Positions 1 to 11,105 of a DNA stretch of 64,000 nucleotides are shown piece by piece. The notes under the pieces were generated by a model. The model was given only the letters and a program-made list of their open reading frames with translations, ran no database searches and had not been told where the DNA came from. This stretch comes from Tachinus rufipes (taxonomy: Eukaryota; Arthropoda; Insecta; Coleoptera; Staphylinidae): assembly GCA_963932245.1 (NCBI GenBank), contig OZ010746.1:9317204-9381203 (forward strand). Direction: 5' to 3'. Made by a program: the position numbers and the translations under genes. Each line of letters starts with the position of its first letter. The first letter of the stretch is position 1.

Positions 1-400
1 TTGTACAAATGTCATAAATGTTACAAAAACGTCATAAACTTTTTCAAGTATTATAATTGTTTTTAAATGTCACAAATGTCACAAAAACTATGAATGAATT
101 TCATAAACGTTAAAATATCTTTGTAGTCTTCAAATGTTATAAATGTCATAAGCATCACTTGCATCGCTGGGTGCGCTATAAAAGTCAACGTAATAAAAAC
201 CATAAATGCCAAAACCGTTAAAATCTCATAAATGCCAAAAGTGTCATTAATGCTATATAATTCACAAACGTAATAAACGTTAAAATGTTTTCCCATATTA
301 TAAATGTCACTAATCCTATAAGGGTTTTACTCGTTACAAATGCGGAATACGCTAAACGTCAAAAATGTCACAAACGTGTCCAAAATTCAAATCGATGTAA
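1..400. repeat. Short degenerate tandem repeat (TGTCA/CATAAA type)
   Basis: Irregular head-to-tail copies of short words such as AAATGTCACAAATG, GTCATAAACG and CATAAATGTTA fill this stretch at roughly 10-24 bp spacing. It starts at or before the window edge, so its full size is unknown. No coding signal is seen; the open frame near 63-296 is only a by-product of the repeat. It decays into the next repeat near 390-400. Confidence 0.7.
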
Positions 401-835
401 TTCAGTTATTACGAAAGCTAGAAATATAAAATTTGGTACTCAAATACACTAAATATTAGGCTAAAATATATCGGTTTCATTTTTAAATTATCTTTAAGTA
501 TTTAGAAATTGGTACACAGTTTATGATTTTGTGTAATTTTGCTCTTAAGCATACGTACAGTTCAAATTGATGTAACTTGGTTATGAGTAAAGTTAGAATT
601 ATTAAATTTGTTACTCAAATACTCTGATTGTTAGGCTAAACTATGCTGGTTTCAATTTTAAAATATCTTTAAATGTTTTGAAACTGGAGCACAATTTTTT
701 ATTTTGTGTAATTTTGCTTTCAAAGGAATGCGGAAAGTTTAAATTGATGTAACTTGGTTATGAGTTAGAAATATCAAATTTGATACCCAAATGTTGGGCA
801 TCAATAGATTAGATACCACTTTCTACTTTTCTAGC
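385..835. repeat. Tandem repeat of about 175 bp
   Basis: Two full units and a partial one can be aligned through the word TTCAAATTGATGTAACTTGG, present in variant form near 390, 560 and 739, and through the recurring GTGTAATTTTGCT that precedes it. The spacing is about 172-179 bp, a nucleosome-sized satellite period. The last unit runs into the G-rich foldback satellite near 835-865. No gene is seen. Confidence 0.65.
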
Positions 836-864
836 GTTTGTAAAGAGAAGAAACTTCCAAATTG

Positions 865-2870
865 TAACAAAAATTGTTTGGGCGGGTGGAAGGGCACCCC
901 AGTTCAAACTTCTTGATGGTAATCACAAATTGGATCGAATTACTAATTTGCTCAAGTGTTGGACATCAAGAGATTGTTAATTATCTTCCCCTTCTCTGAC
1001 TTAGAGTTTTCTAACGCTTGCAGACAACATATTTTTGGGCGAGTAGGCCGGCATTCTAGTTTAAACTATTTGATAGTAATATAATTACTGGAGTGACTCA
1101 GCAAGTCCCCCAAATGTTGGGCATTAAGAGATTGAATAATTTTTTTTTTTTCTAAATTAGAAACTTCTGATAATTGCAGAGAGGAGTAACCAATTTCTTA
1201 ATAACAAACTTTTGGGCGGGTGTGCGAGTAGTACAGTTTAAACTATTTGATGATAATTATAAACTAGACCTACCCACTTGCCCTAATGTTGAGTATTAAG
1301 AACTTGGATTTTTTTTTTCTTCTCTGACTTAGAGACTTCTTACGATTGCAAAGAGGAGAAACTTCCAATTTCTTGATAACTAGCTTTAGGGCGGGTGTGC
1401 GAGCACTACAGTTTAAACTACTTAATATTAATTATAAACTGGAGAGACTCACTTACTTAGCCAAATGTTAGGCATCAAGAGATTTGGATCTCAGTAGTCA
1501 TTTTGTTACATGAGAAGGTCGTGATCTAACATTTGGGTGGGTCGGTGGGTGTGTTACTCCAATCTAAACTACTGACTCGTTATCATGCTATGGAGTGTTC
1601 TACTCACCCACCCAAGTGTTTGTCATCAAGAGATTGAAAATTTCACCTCTTTGCGAGTGTCAAAAGTCAATTTGTCACAAGGTCGTGATTTAACATTTTG
1701 ATAAGTAACACTTGGGTGGGTGGGTGGGTCACTCCAACTTAAACTAGTAATTTGTTATTATGTTATGGAGTGTCCCACCTACTCACCCAAGTGTTTGTCA
1801 TTAAGAGATTAAAAATTTGACGTCTCTGCAAGCATCAGAATTCATTTTGACACAAGAGGAGGTTGTGATCTAACATATTGATAAGTAACACTTGGGTGGG
1901 TGGGTGGGTCACTCTAATCTAAACTACTGACTTGTTATCTTGCTATAAAGTGTCTCACCTAAATGTTCTCATTAAGAGATTAAATATTTGACCTCTTTGC
2001 AAACGTCAAAAGTCAATTTGTCACAAGAGAAGGTCATGATCTAACATTTTTATAACTAACACTTGGGTGGGTGGGTGGGTCTCTCCAATTCAAACTAGTA
2101 ATTTGTTATTATGTTATGGAGTATTGAAGGTTTAACTTCTCTGCGAGCATCAGAAGTCATTTTGTCACAAGAGAAGGTTGTGATCTAACATTTTGATAAC
2201 TAACTCTTGGGTGGGTGGGTGGAATACTCCAATCTAAACTACTGACTTGTAATTATGCTATGAAGTGTCTCACCCACCCACCCAAGTGGTTGTCATTAAG
2301 ATATTGAAGGTTTAACCTTTTTGCGAGCATAAGAAGTCATTTTGTCACAAGAGAAGGTCTTGATCTATCACTTGATAAATAACACTTGGGTGGTTGGGTG
2401 GGTGGGTTATTTCAAGTGGTTGTCATCAATAGATTGAAAGTTTAACCTCTTTGCGAGCATCAGAAGTCATTTTGTCACAAGAGAAGGTCGTGATCTAACA
2501 TTTTGATAACTAACACTTAAGTGGGTGGGTGGGTCACTCTAATCCAAACTACTGACTTGTTATCTTGCTATGAAGAGAGAAGAAACTTTTAATTTTTTTA
2601 GAACGAATTTTTGAACAGGTGCGTGGGCACTACAATTTTAATTACTTGATGGTAATCATGAACTGGAGTGACCTGGCAACCTGCTCAAACTTTGGGGATT
2701 AAGATATTGGAAGCCACCTTCTTCTCTTTTGACTTAGGGACTTCTAACGCTTGCAGGAAGAAGACATTTTTATCTTTTTGATAACAATTTTTTGGGCGGT
2801 TGAAACTACTTAATGGTATTCATAAACTGGAGTGACATACTCAACCGCTCAAGTGTTGGGTCGCCATTGT
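865..2870. repeat. G-rich foldback satellite, array 1
   Basis: Tandem units of about 165-185 bp. Each holds a G-rich arm of the type CACTTGGGTGGGTGGGTGGG and, about 50 bp further on, a C-rich arm ending CCCACCCAAGTG. The arms are inverted copies and the pairing continues inward (CACTCC against GGAGTG) and outward (TTGATAACTAACACTTGGG against its complement near ATCAAG), so each unit can fold back. Perfect GGGTGGGTGGGTGGG runs, the classic intramolecular quadruplex motif, lie at 1714-1728, 1894-1908 and 2065-2079. Units 1-6 carry older GGGCGGGTG variants. Arrays of the same family recur in six other places in the window. Confidence 0.85.
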
Positions 2871-3683
2871 ACTTGCATCCTAAGAATAGTGCTTATTTCA
2901 ATTTCTATGAACCCAATTGCAAACATTAATTTTGGTGTCTAGCAAACAGCTTTGTTCTGTTATATTTTGAATTTTTATATCCCAAACAAACCGTACAAAG
3001 ACAATAATAATAATACAAAAAAGAGGAATCAAAGTAGTCCTCTAAAACATGATTTTGCCAAAAATGTGGAAAAGACCTTTAATATATTTAAATTTGCTTA
3101 GAAGTCAATACACAACGAATGCCCGGAAAACCAAAAATCAAAAAGAAAATGTGTGAAACTTTGAAGCTATAATGACTTTAGTTGTAAACGCATTTAGCGA
3201 TAATTTTATACCAATTTTGGGTCATTATTAGTAAATTTGATGAGCAATATTAGTACCAAATTGTAGTATTGTAGATGTTTGAAAAATATTTTAAATTAAA
3301 TTTCTAAATTAGATTTTATTAAAATTGGAAACTGTATGAAGCTATAACTGATTCTGTATAGGATTTATAAAAAAATCTATTGACAATAACCTTGCATCTT
3401 ATACTACTTTTATTCATGTAGCAATAAAATCTTATTTTATCACTTTACAACTTAATCCGCTTCATTGTGTAATTTGCTACTAGTCGTTTTCTTTTATGTA
3501 TCTCTAACATAGCAACTAATCTCTATTTATTCCACAAAATACAATTTTATTGATATTTTAAGATTTTCAAATAGTAAATTGCAAATTTTAAGCAGACGAA
3601 TGTAAAACGTCGATTTTCACTTCATTACATAAACAGATTGAGTTGGTTGACCGTAAAATGAAATTGTTATTTTTTTGTTCCAG
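2871..3683. other. Non-repetitive intron sequence upstream of CASK exon
   Basis: AT-rich single-copy-looking DNA without recognisable genes. It ends in a proper 3' splice site: a T-rich tract from about 3669 followed by CAG at 3681-3683. It is therefore the downstream end of a CASK intron whose 5' end lies outside the window. Confidence 0.6.
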
Positions 3684-3806
3684 CTTGATTCGTCGCAATG
3701 GGAGTTTATCAGTGACAGCGCCAAGGATCTCATCCAGCAAATGCTGACGCTGGATCCTAAACAGAGGATAACAATACAAGAAGTGCTCAATCACAAATGG
3801 TTGCGG
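3684..3806 (+). CDS. CASK: CASK internal exon, end of CaMK-like kinase domain
   Basis: This 123-bp exon encodes 41 residues in phase 0 at both ends. It contains SAKDLIQQMLTLDP and RITIQEVLNHKWL, the C-lobe end (subdomain XI) of the CaMK-like domain of CASK, a synaptic and junctional MAGUK scaffold that binds neurexin-type receptors and Mint/Veli partners. The acceptor is a T-rich tract plus CAG (3681-3683) and the donor is CGG|GTAAGT at 3807. Assignment rests on close resemblance to animal CASK, in which this segment leads directly into the DRDK...IHL segment found in the next exon at 27372. A different CaMK would not be followed by that sequence. An intron of 23.6 kb, mostly satellite, separates the two exons. 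Confidence 0.88.
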
Positions 3807-4590
3807 GTAAGTAGCAAAACCGCCTCTTATTGCCGGATTAGACATTTTTTTCTCAACACCCCTTCAAAACACAAAAGGAAATTTTGTAATAAAATTATTC
3901 AATCAATTTATCTTTACATACTCATGTAGTAATTAAATGATAAACTAATTCGACCTCAATAAATTCGTTTGTGTGAGTGGTAAACGTATATGACCTTTAC
4001 TCCCGTTACGGGTCCACTCATTGGTGTTAATTGCATGATGGATAAAAATGATTTAATTAAAATTTGATATTGATTTCCTCTTTGGGCTTATTAAATTCCA
4101 CCGAATTAATGGAGTTTATGTATTGGAAATTCTTCGCTGTCGGACCGGAAAATTTAATTCTCTTTGTATATGTTGACACTGATTAACTAAATGTTTTAAG
4201 CGTGGGAAAATTGTCAACGCGTTTTGGTAACGGGATAATTAAAAATTAACTTTTCTCTAACTTGTTATTATTTTAATATAAATTATTTACGTGCATGAGA
4301 TTAAAAAATTCTTTTCTTATGATGTAAAGCAACTCGTGTTTTGTGTTATTTTTGCTTCAGCTCGAATAAACTTAAATGAGAGGGAATGAAGTCAGCGGAT
4401 TTTAGTTGCGCAAATTTACCTTATAATTTAATATCGTTTATGCATTTTTATAATACGAATTTCTTTGAATTCTTAATTATTAAACACGTGGAAGGTCATT
4501 TTGATAGTTCAAAACAACAACAATCAGCGTCAGATTGTTATTGTTTTGAAATATTTAGTTTAGTTTGGTAATTTTTGTGAAAATAAGAAA
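3807..4590. other. Start of the 23.6-kb CASK intron, unique sequence
   Basis: Begins with the consensus donor GTAAGT. AT-rich and apparently single copy; short open frames here have no recognisable product. From about 4590 it passes into the ~40-bp satellite. Confidence 0.6.
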
Positions 4591-7255
4591 ATTGTGAACG
4601 TTTTTATAAGCAAGCTTTAGTAAATTTAGTGTAGAAGATAGGCTTTATTAGCGATTTTTAGTAAATTTTGTGTAGAAAACGGATCTGATGTAATTTTTAG
4701 TAACTGTTTTGTATTTGACAACTTTGATGAGCGATTTTATGTTAGTTTTGTGTAATATAGAGTTTTGGTCAATTTTGTGTAACAAAGGGATCCGATGGGA
4801 TTTTTTTGGTAAGTTTTGTAAAATAAATGGCTTTCATTAATAATTTTTGGTACATTTTTAGCGCTTGACAACTTTTATGAGCGATTTTTGGTGATTTTTG
4901 TTAAATAGAAAGATTTTATGAGCGATTTTTAGTCAAGTTTGTGTAAAAACTGGATCTGATGGTGGATGTTTAGTAACCTTTGTGTTTTATAAACAATTTT
5001 TGGTAAATGTTTTATATTAGACTAATTTTTTGAGCAATTTTTGAGAAGTTTTGTGTAATATAAAGTTTTTATAAGCGATTTTTGGTAAATTTTGTATAAC
5101 AAAGGGATTTGATAGGATTTTTTTGTAAGTTTTGTAAAATAAATGGCTTTCACAAACAGTTTTTGGTACATTTTTAGTGCTTGACAGCTTTTATCAGCGA
5201 TTTTTAGTCAATTTTATTTAAAAAATAGATCTTGTTGGTAATAAATATATTAGTAGTACTAGATTATTGGTAATTTTTTTATAATAGAGAGTTTTTATGA
5301 GCGATTATGATATATTTTGGGCAATAGAGAGCTCTTATGAGCGATTTTTAGTCAATTTGGTGTAACAAAAGAATTTGATAAGTGATTTGCTCAAACTTTT
5401 ATAAACAATTTTTTATAGATTTTGTTTAATAGACATTTTTATGAGCGATTTTTGGAAAATATGATGTAATATAAAGCTTTTGTAAGCGATTTTTGGTAAG
5501 TTTTGTTTATCAAAAATATCTAATGGGTGATTTTTGTAAAATAATAGGTTTTTATAAACAGTTTTTTTATAATTTTTTGGTAATTGACAGGTTTTATGAG
5601 CGATTTTTGGTACTTTGCTTGTAATTGAGAACTTTAATAAGCGATTTTTGGTAAATTTTGTGTTACAGTTCTGTTGTGGGAGATTTTTAATGAATTTTTA
5701 GTAAGTAATGCTTTTATGTGCAATTGTTGGTAAATAATATGTAATAAAGAGCTTTTATGAGCAATTTTTAATAAATGTTGTGTAAAAAAAGAATCTAATA
5801 ATTGATTTTTGGTAAATTTTGTGTAATACATGATTTTTATGAGCAAGTTTTTTGTATAAAACAGCTTTTATGAGCGATTGTTGGTAATTAGTGTGTAATA
5901 GAGAGCATTTAAGAGTAATTTTTAATAAATTTTATGTAACAAAACGACCTGACGTGTGATTTTTAGTATTTTTTTTATAATAGAGAACTTTTATGAGCAA
6001 TTTATGGTAAGTTTTGGGTAATGGAGAGGTATTATGAGCGATTTTTAGTCAATTTTGTGTAACAAAAGAATCTAATTAATTAAAGTTTTTTTTGTAAATT
6101 TTGTTTAATAGATTTTTTATTTTTATTTTTTTAACAAGAGGGTTTAATAGGTGATTTTTAGTAAATTTTGTAAATTAAAAGGCTTTTATAAATAATTTTT
6201 GAAATTTTTGTTTTGTAATAGACATCTTTTATGAGCGATTCTTGGTAATCTTTTTATAACAGAGAACTTTAATGAACGAGTTTTTGTAGATTTTGTGTCA
6301 TAGAACACTTTTGTGGGAGATTGTTGATAAATAATGTGTAATAAAGAGTTTTTATAAACGTTTTATTAACTTTTATGTTAAAAAGGATTCAATGGTGGTT
6401 TTTTGTAAATTTTAAGTAAGAGCTAGCTTTTATGAGCAGTTGTTGGTAATTAATGTGTAATAGAGAGCTTTATGAGCAATTTTTAATAAATTTTATGTAA
6501 CAAAAGGATCTGTTGATATGTGGTGATTTTTGCTAAATTTTAAAAAATAATAGGATTTTATAAATAATGTAATATAATAATAGAAAGTTTTTCTGAGCGA
6601 TTTTGAGTAAATTGTGTGTAATAAAAAGATCTGATGTGTGTTTTTTGGTAAATTATTTATAATAAACGGTTTTTATGAGCGATTTATGGTAAGTTTTGAA
6701 TAAAGGAGGGCTTTTATGAGCGATACTTTGGTGAATATTGTGTGATAGACGTTTTTTAAAAGCGAATTTTGGTAAATTTTGGTTAACAATAGAATATGAT
6801 GAGAGATTTGTGGTAAATTTTGTAAAATCAAAGTTTTTTATAAACAATTTTTGGCACATTTTTAGTAATAAACAGCTTTTATGAGCAATTTTTGATATAT
6901 TATGTGTAGTATAAATTTTTTAAGAAAACAGTTTTATGCGCGATTTTTGGTAAATTGAATTAACTAAATAAATAAATAAAGCTTTTTTGAACGATTTTTG
7001 GAAAAATTTGTTTAACAAAAAGGTTTTATGAATAATTTTTGCTAAAGTTTGTGTAATAAAAAAGTCGTATGATTGGTTTTTAGTAAATTTTGTTGAATAA
7101 ATAGGGTTTTGAACGATTTTTGGTAAAATTTGTATAATAAAAAAGTTTTGTAATCAAGAGATTTTATTATCAAATTTTGATTAATTTTGTGTGTTTGAGA
7201 GGTTTTATGAGCGATTTTTGATAAAATAGTTTATTGGAGTTTTTTTATGAATAAC
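4590..7255 (+). repeat. ~40-bp satellite (TTTTATGAGCGATTTTTGG family), plus orientation
   Basis: Dozens of diverged head-to-tail copies of a unit close to GCTTTTATGAGCGATTTTTGG followed by TAAATTTTGTGTAATAGA. Variant units carry AACAAAAGGATCTGATGG and ATAAAAGGCTTTTATAAACA, and these variants recur in a rough order, suggesting a higher-order unit of a few hundred bp. Many short minus-strand open frames here are by-products of the repeat. No gene is seen. Confidence 0.85.
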
Positions 7256-8560
7256 GTTTATTAAATGGGTTTTATGCAATATTTTTGATAAAATTTATGT
7301 TTTATGACTAGACTGGTTAGTGTTTTAGAGCTGAAGTTGACGAAGAGGTGGGTTTCAAGAAAACGAATCCTTGATTGTAGAGAGATCTGTGTAGTTTTTA
7401 GCTTGGGTTGGGTTTGTACTTTGTTGAGATACAGATTTTTTTTCTTGAATTTTTGGTAGGTGGGAACGATGGATGGAGTTTTTACTCTAAACGATATGAA
7501 CTGAAATAGTTGAGGTGTGAACAAAAATTACGGTTCTGTTCTGGTGTTTTTAACATTTTTTCCAGTTTTATTCTAGTTTTTTCTTGATTACAATTCCGCT
7601 GTCCTAATTTCAATATGTTTTAAATTATTCCATCAGTTTTTAAGAAAACTCAAAATCGCGATTTTATCAATATCTGTTGTTTTATCATGTGAAACGTTAG
7701 AAGAAAGTTTAGATTTTTGAAATTTATGCGGAGTCTGTTTAATTTACAATTTATTTTATTTTTTTTATAAAAAAACACTGTACGGCAGAAAGATTATGTA
7801 TGATTGACAGCGCTAACGGAAATTAAGCAACAGCCGAAGCTGTCGAGTTGGATGGATGTCTCCAACAAAATGATACAGAGCGTAGCGTTCTTTCTAAATG
7901 GATCTGTTATCTCATATAGGCATCCAAACATACACATGGCTTCTCTGTGGCTTGGTGTGGTCAACACTTAGATTGCCTACTCCAATTAGGAACGTTGTGA
8001 CTAGGTATACAGTATACAAAAAACACTTACTAATTTACCTTATACTACGATTCAGATGCTTTTCAAACTGAAAGTTTGTGGATCAAAGGGTTTTCGGCGA
8101 TTGAAGAAAAGTTTTGACTTTATTTTAAATATATGCTTTAATGAGTGTTTTATCAGCAATTAAAAGAAAGTTTAGTTTTATGAAATTTAGGAGAGTTTTG
8201 TTTTTGGTTCTGACAATTTCTTTATGTTTGGATGTCTCAGGGTAGCTTATGCTATTATTTTCTGCAAACGTAATTTGATGGCGAATTGTAGACATTTTCT
8301 AAGAGCACTTTCATTGCCTTTAGTATAGGTTTATCTTTTGTATATTTGGTTGGTTTGAAGTTTTTTTTTTTGCCTGGTTGCCGGTTTGATCCGAAGTGGT
8401 GGAGTTTTAGTGCGGTTTACGTTTTACACATTTTTGGCGGTGCGATTTTTACGGCAATTTTTGCAATTTTGGCAGTTGTTGGTTGTAGCTACTATGCATG
8501 GTAGTGCAATAGAGTTTATTAGTAGTCTAGAAAATGTATATTGTTTATGTACAATTTTTT
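7256..8560. other. Non-satellite island inside the 40-bp satellite
   Basis: The satellite is interrupted by about 1.3 kb that does not carry its unit. It contains a 5S-rRNA-like fragment (listed separately), T-rich stretches and two short open frames without recognisable products. It may be one or more decayed insertions. The satellite resumes near 8561 in the same orientation. Confidence 0.5.
7805..7885 (+). pseudogene. 5S rRNA-derived fragment (5S pseudogene or 5S-type SINE)
   Basis: The words GGAAATTAAGCAAC and, 24 bases later, TTGGATGGATGTCTCC lie in the order and spacing of the internal control region of insect 5S rRNA (CCGAAATTAAGCAAC ... TTAGATGGGTGACC). The middle (GCCGAAGCTGTCGAG) is diverged and the 5' and 3' thirds of 5S are not recognisable. 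It cannot be a working 5S gene. A 5S-derived SINE head or an old pseudogene both fit. The comparison is from memory of 5S sequences. Confidence 0.5.
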
Positions 8561-11105
8561 TTAATTGGTAGGTGAGATTAGTTCTTTGCTAAACCAGTTT
8601 TTAGTAAATTTAAATTTTATGCAACAAAAGGATCTGACGAGAAGTTTTTGGTAACTTTTGTAAAATGAAAGGGTTTTATAAACAATTTTTGTGTAATAAA
8701 GGATCTGGGAGATTTTTAATAATTTTTGGTTATAAACCATTTTCAGTAAATTTTGTGCAATTTGTGCGATTTTTGGTAATTTTTGTAAGCTTATATGAGC
8801 AATTTGTAATGAATTTTTTGTAAGAAAGGTTTTGATGGAAATTTTTGATAATTTTGTAAAATATATATTTTTTTTAAACAATTTATGTTTAATTTTGTGT
8901 TTTATGGGCGATTTTGATAAAAATGGAAATTTTTGTCTAATAGAATTTTTATGTAAATTTCTGGAATAGTAAGCAATTTTTAGTAAATTTTGTTCAACAA
9001 AATATCTGACAATTGATAAATTTTGTAAAATAAAAGGCTTTTATAAACAAAATTTTGTAAATTTAGTGTAATAGACAATTTTTGGTAAATTTTGTATACA
9101 GAAAGCTTTTATGAGCTATTTTTTGATAAATTATGTATAACAGGAGCTTTTATGAGCATATTATGATAAATTTTGGGTAAGAAAACTGTTATTGCGCGAT
9201 TTTTTGTAAATTTTGTGTAATAGAGAGCTAATAAAAGGCTTTTATTAACAAAATTAAATAAATTTTGTATTCAGAAAGTTTTTATGAGCAATTATTTGGT
9301 AAATTATGTATAATTGGAGTTTCTATGAGCATATTTTGATACATTTTGAGTAACAAAATTGTTTTTGCAAAATTTTTGGAAATTTTGTGTAATAGAGAGT
9401 TTTTTTGAGCGATTTTTAACGATTGTAGATGATTTTTGGTCAATTTTGTTAAGTAGAAGGTTTGTATAAACAAAATTTGTAAAATTTCGTGCAATGAAAT
9501 TTTATAAGCATTTTTTGGTGATTTTTTTGTGTTGAAGAAAGCTTATAAAGAGCGAGTTTTGATAAATTTTGTGTAACTAAAGGATCTGATTGTAAATTTT
9601 AATAAAAAAATGATTAACAATATAAGCTACATTTTGTGTAATAGACAGCTTTTATAAGCGATTTTTGGTAATAATAATAAATAATAAAAAAATGACACGA
9701 TAAAAGATTTTTGTTAAATTTTATGAAACGGAAAAAAGAACAAATTTTGTGTAAAAGAATTCTTTTGTGCGCAGTCTTTGTTAAATTTTGTGTAATACTA
9801 AACTTTTAAAAACGATTTTTAGTTAATTTTGTAAACAAAATTAAATTTATTTTGTATTTAGGAAGCTTTTATGAGCGATTTTTAATAAATTTTGTGTAAT
9901 TAAAGGACATATATGATGATAAATTAAAAAAAAAAAAAGACATATCAAAAACTTAAGCTACAATTTGTGTAATATACAACTTTTATAACCAATTTTATGG
10001 TAAATTTTTAGTAAGCTATTTACTTTTAGCTTTTTCTTCGCATTTTGTCTTGCATAATAAGTTTGTAAATTGGGTATTTCTCTCTACGCGTAAGGACACC
10101 TCTGTAGCCTAGCTTTTGTTTTTTAATCGTAAGGATTAGTTTCTTTTGTTTGTGTCTTTAGTATACGGCGATAAGTCCACATCTCAAACGCCCCTAGCTT
10201 TTTTGCTATTTTTAACGTTTATGCTTCTATTCTGTACAATAGCGTTGAGAAAGTATAGCAACTTAGGCTTAGGTTTATATTTACGAAACGTTCTTTTAGT
10301 TTGATAAAAGTGGTTTTAGTTATTTCTATACTTCTGTGATTTGATTACTTTTGTAGTGTAGATTAAAAGTATTTTATAAACAATTTTTGGAAAATTTCTA
10401 GTAATAGACAGCTTTTAAGATTGATTTTTAGTGAATTTTATGTAATTTTGAATAAATTTTTTCTAACAAAATGATTTGATGGGTGATTTTTGGTAATTTT
10501 TGTAAAATAAAAAGCTTTTATATGATAAATTTGGTATAAAAAACAGCTTTTTTATTTGATAAGTGTTTTGAAAAAAAATTTCAGAGTTCGAAATTTTTAG
10601 TTTTTTTTTGGTCTTAACATTCCAAAGTTATATATATACCTTTTGATTTATAGTGTTTTGAAAAAAAAAAATTCAGAGTTCGAAATTTTTAGTTTTTTTT
10701 TTAACATTTCATTTTGTGTGATAATGAGCTTTTATCAGCGATTTTGAGTAAATTGTGTGCAACAAAAAGATTTGATGGGTGATTTTTAATAAATTTTGTA
10801 TTTTAAAATACTTTTTGATACTATTTTTAATACATTTTGTATAAAAAACAGATTTATGAGCGTTTTTTGGTAAATTTTGTGTGATAATGAGCGTTTATGA
10901 GCGATTTTATTAAATTTTGTGTAATAAAAAGATTCGATGGGTTATTTTTGGTAACAAAGATGTTTTATTGTTTTTTGGAAAAAAATATTAATAAAATGCT
11001 TTTATGAACAATTTTTGGCAAATTCTGTGTAAAAGACAACTTTTATTCAATTTTTGGTTAATTTTGTGTAACAAAGGGGTTTTATGGTATTTTTGGTAAA
11101 TTTTA
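8561..11105 (+). repeat. ~40-bp satellite, plus orientation, second stretch
   Basis: Same unit family and orientation as the stretch ending near 7255. Higher-order copies are visible: a segment with AACAATATAAGCTACATTTTG near 9610-9680 recurs in variant form near 9890-9990. A spacer of about 330 bp (10025-10360) without the unit contains CTATTCTGTACAATAGCGTTGA. Near 10550-10710 a ~95-bp block with TTCAGAGTTCGAAATTTTTAG is present twice. Orientation flips at about 11105. Confidence 0.8.

Noticed and set aside
63..296. 77-codon minus-strand frame at the window start
   Set aside because: Lies entirely within a degenerate short tandem repeat.
3588..3845. 85-codon minus-strand frame
   Set aside because: Antisense to the CASK exon, which has clear splice sites and conserved protein sequence.
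7805..7885. A functional 5S rRNA gene
   Set aside because: Only the internal control region is recognisable; the flanking thirds do not match.
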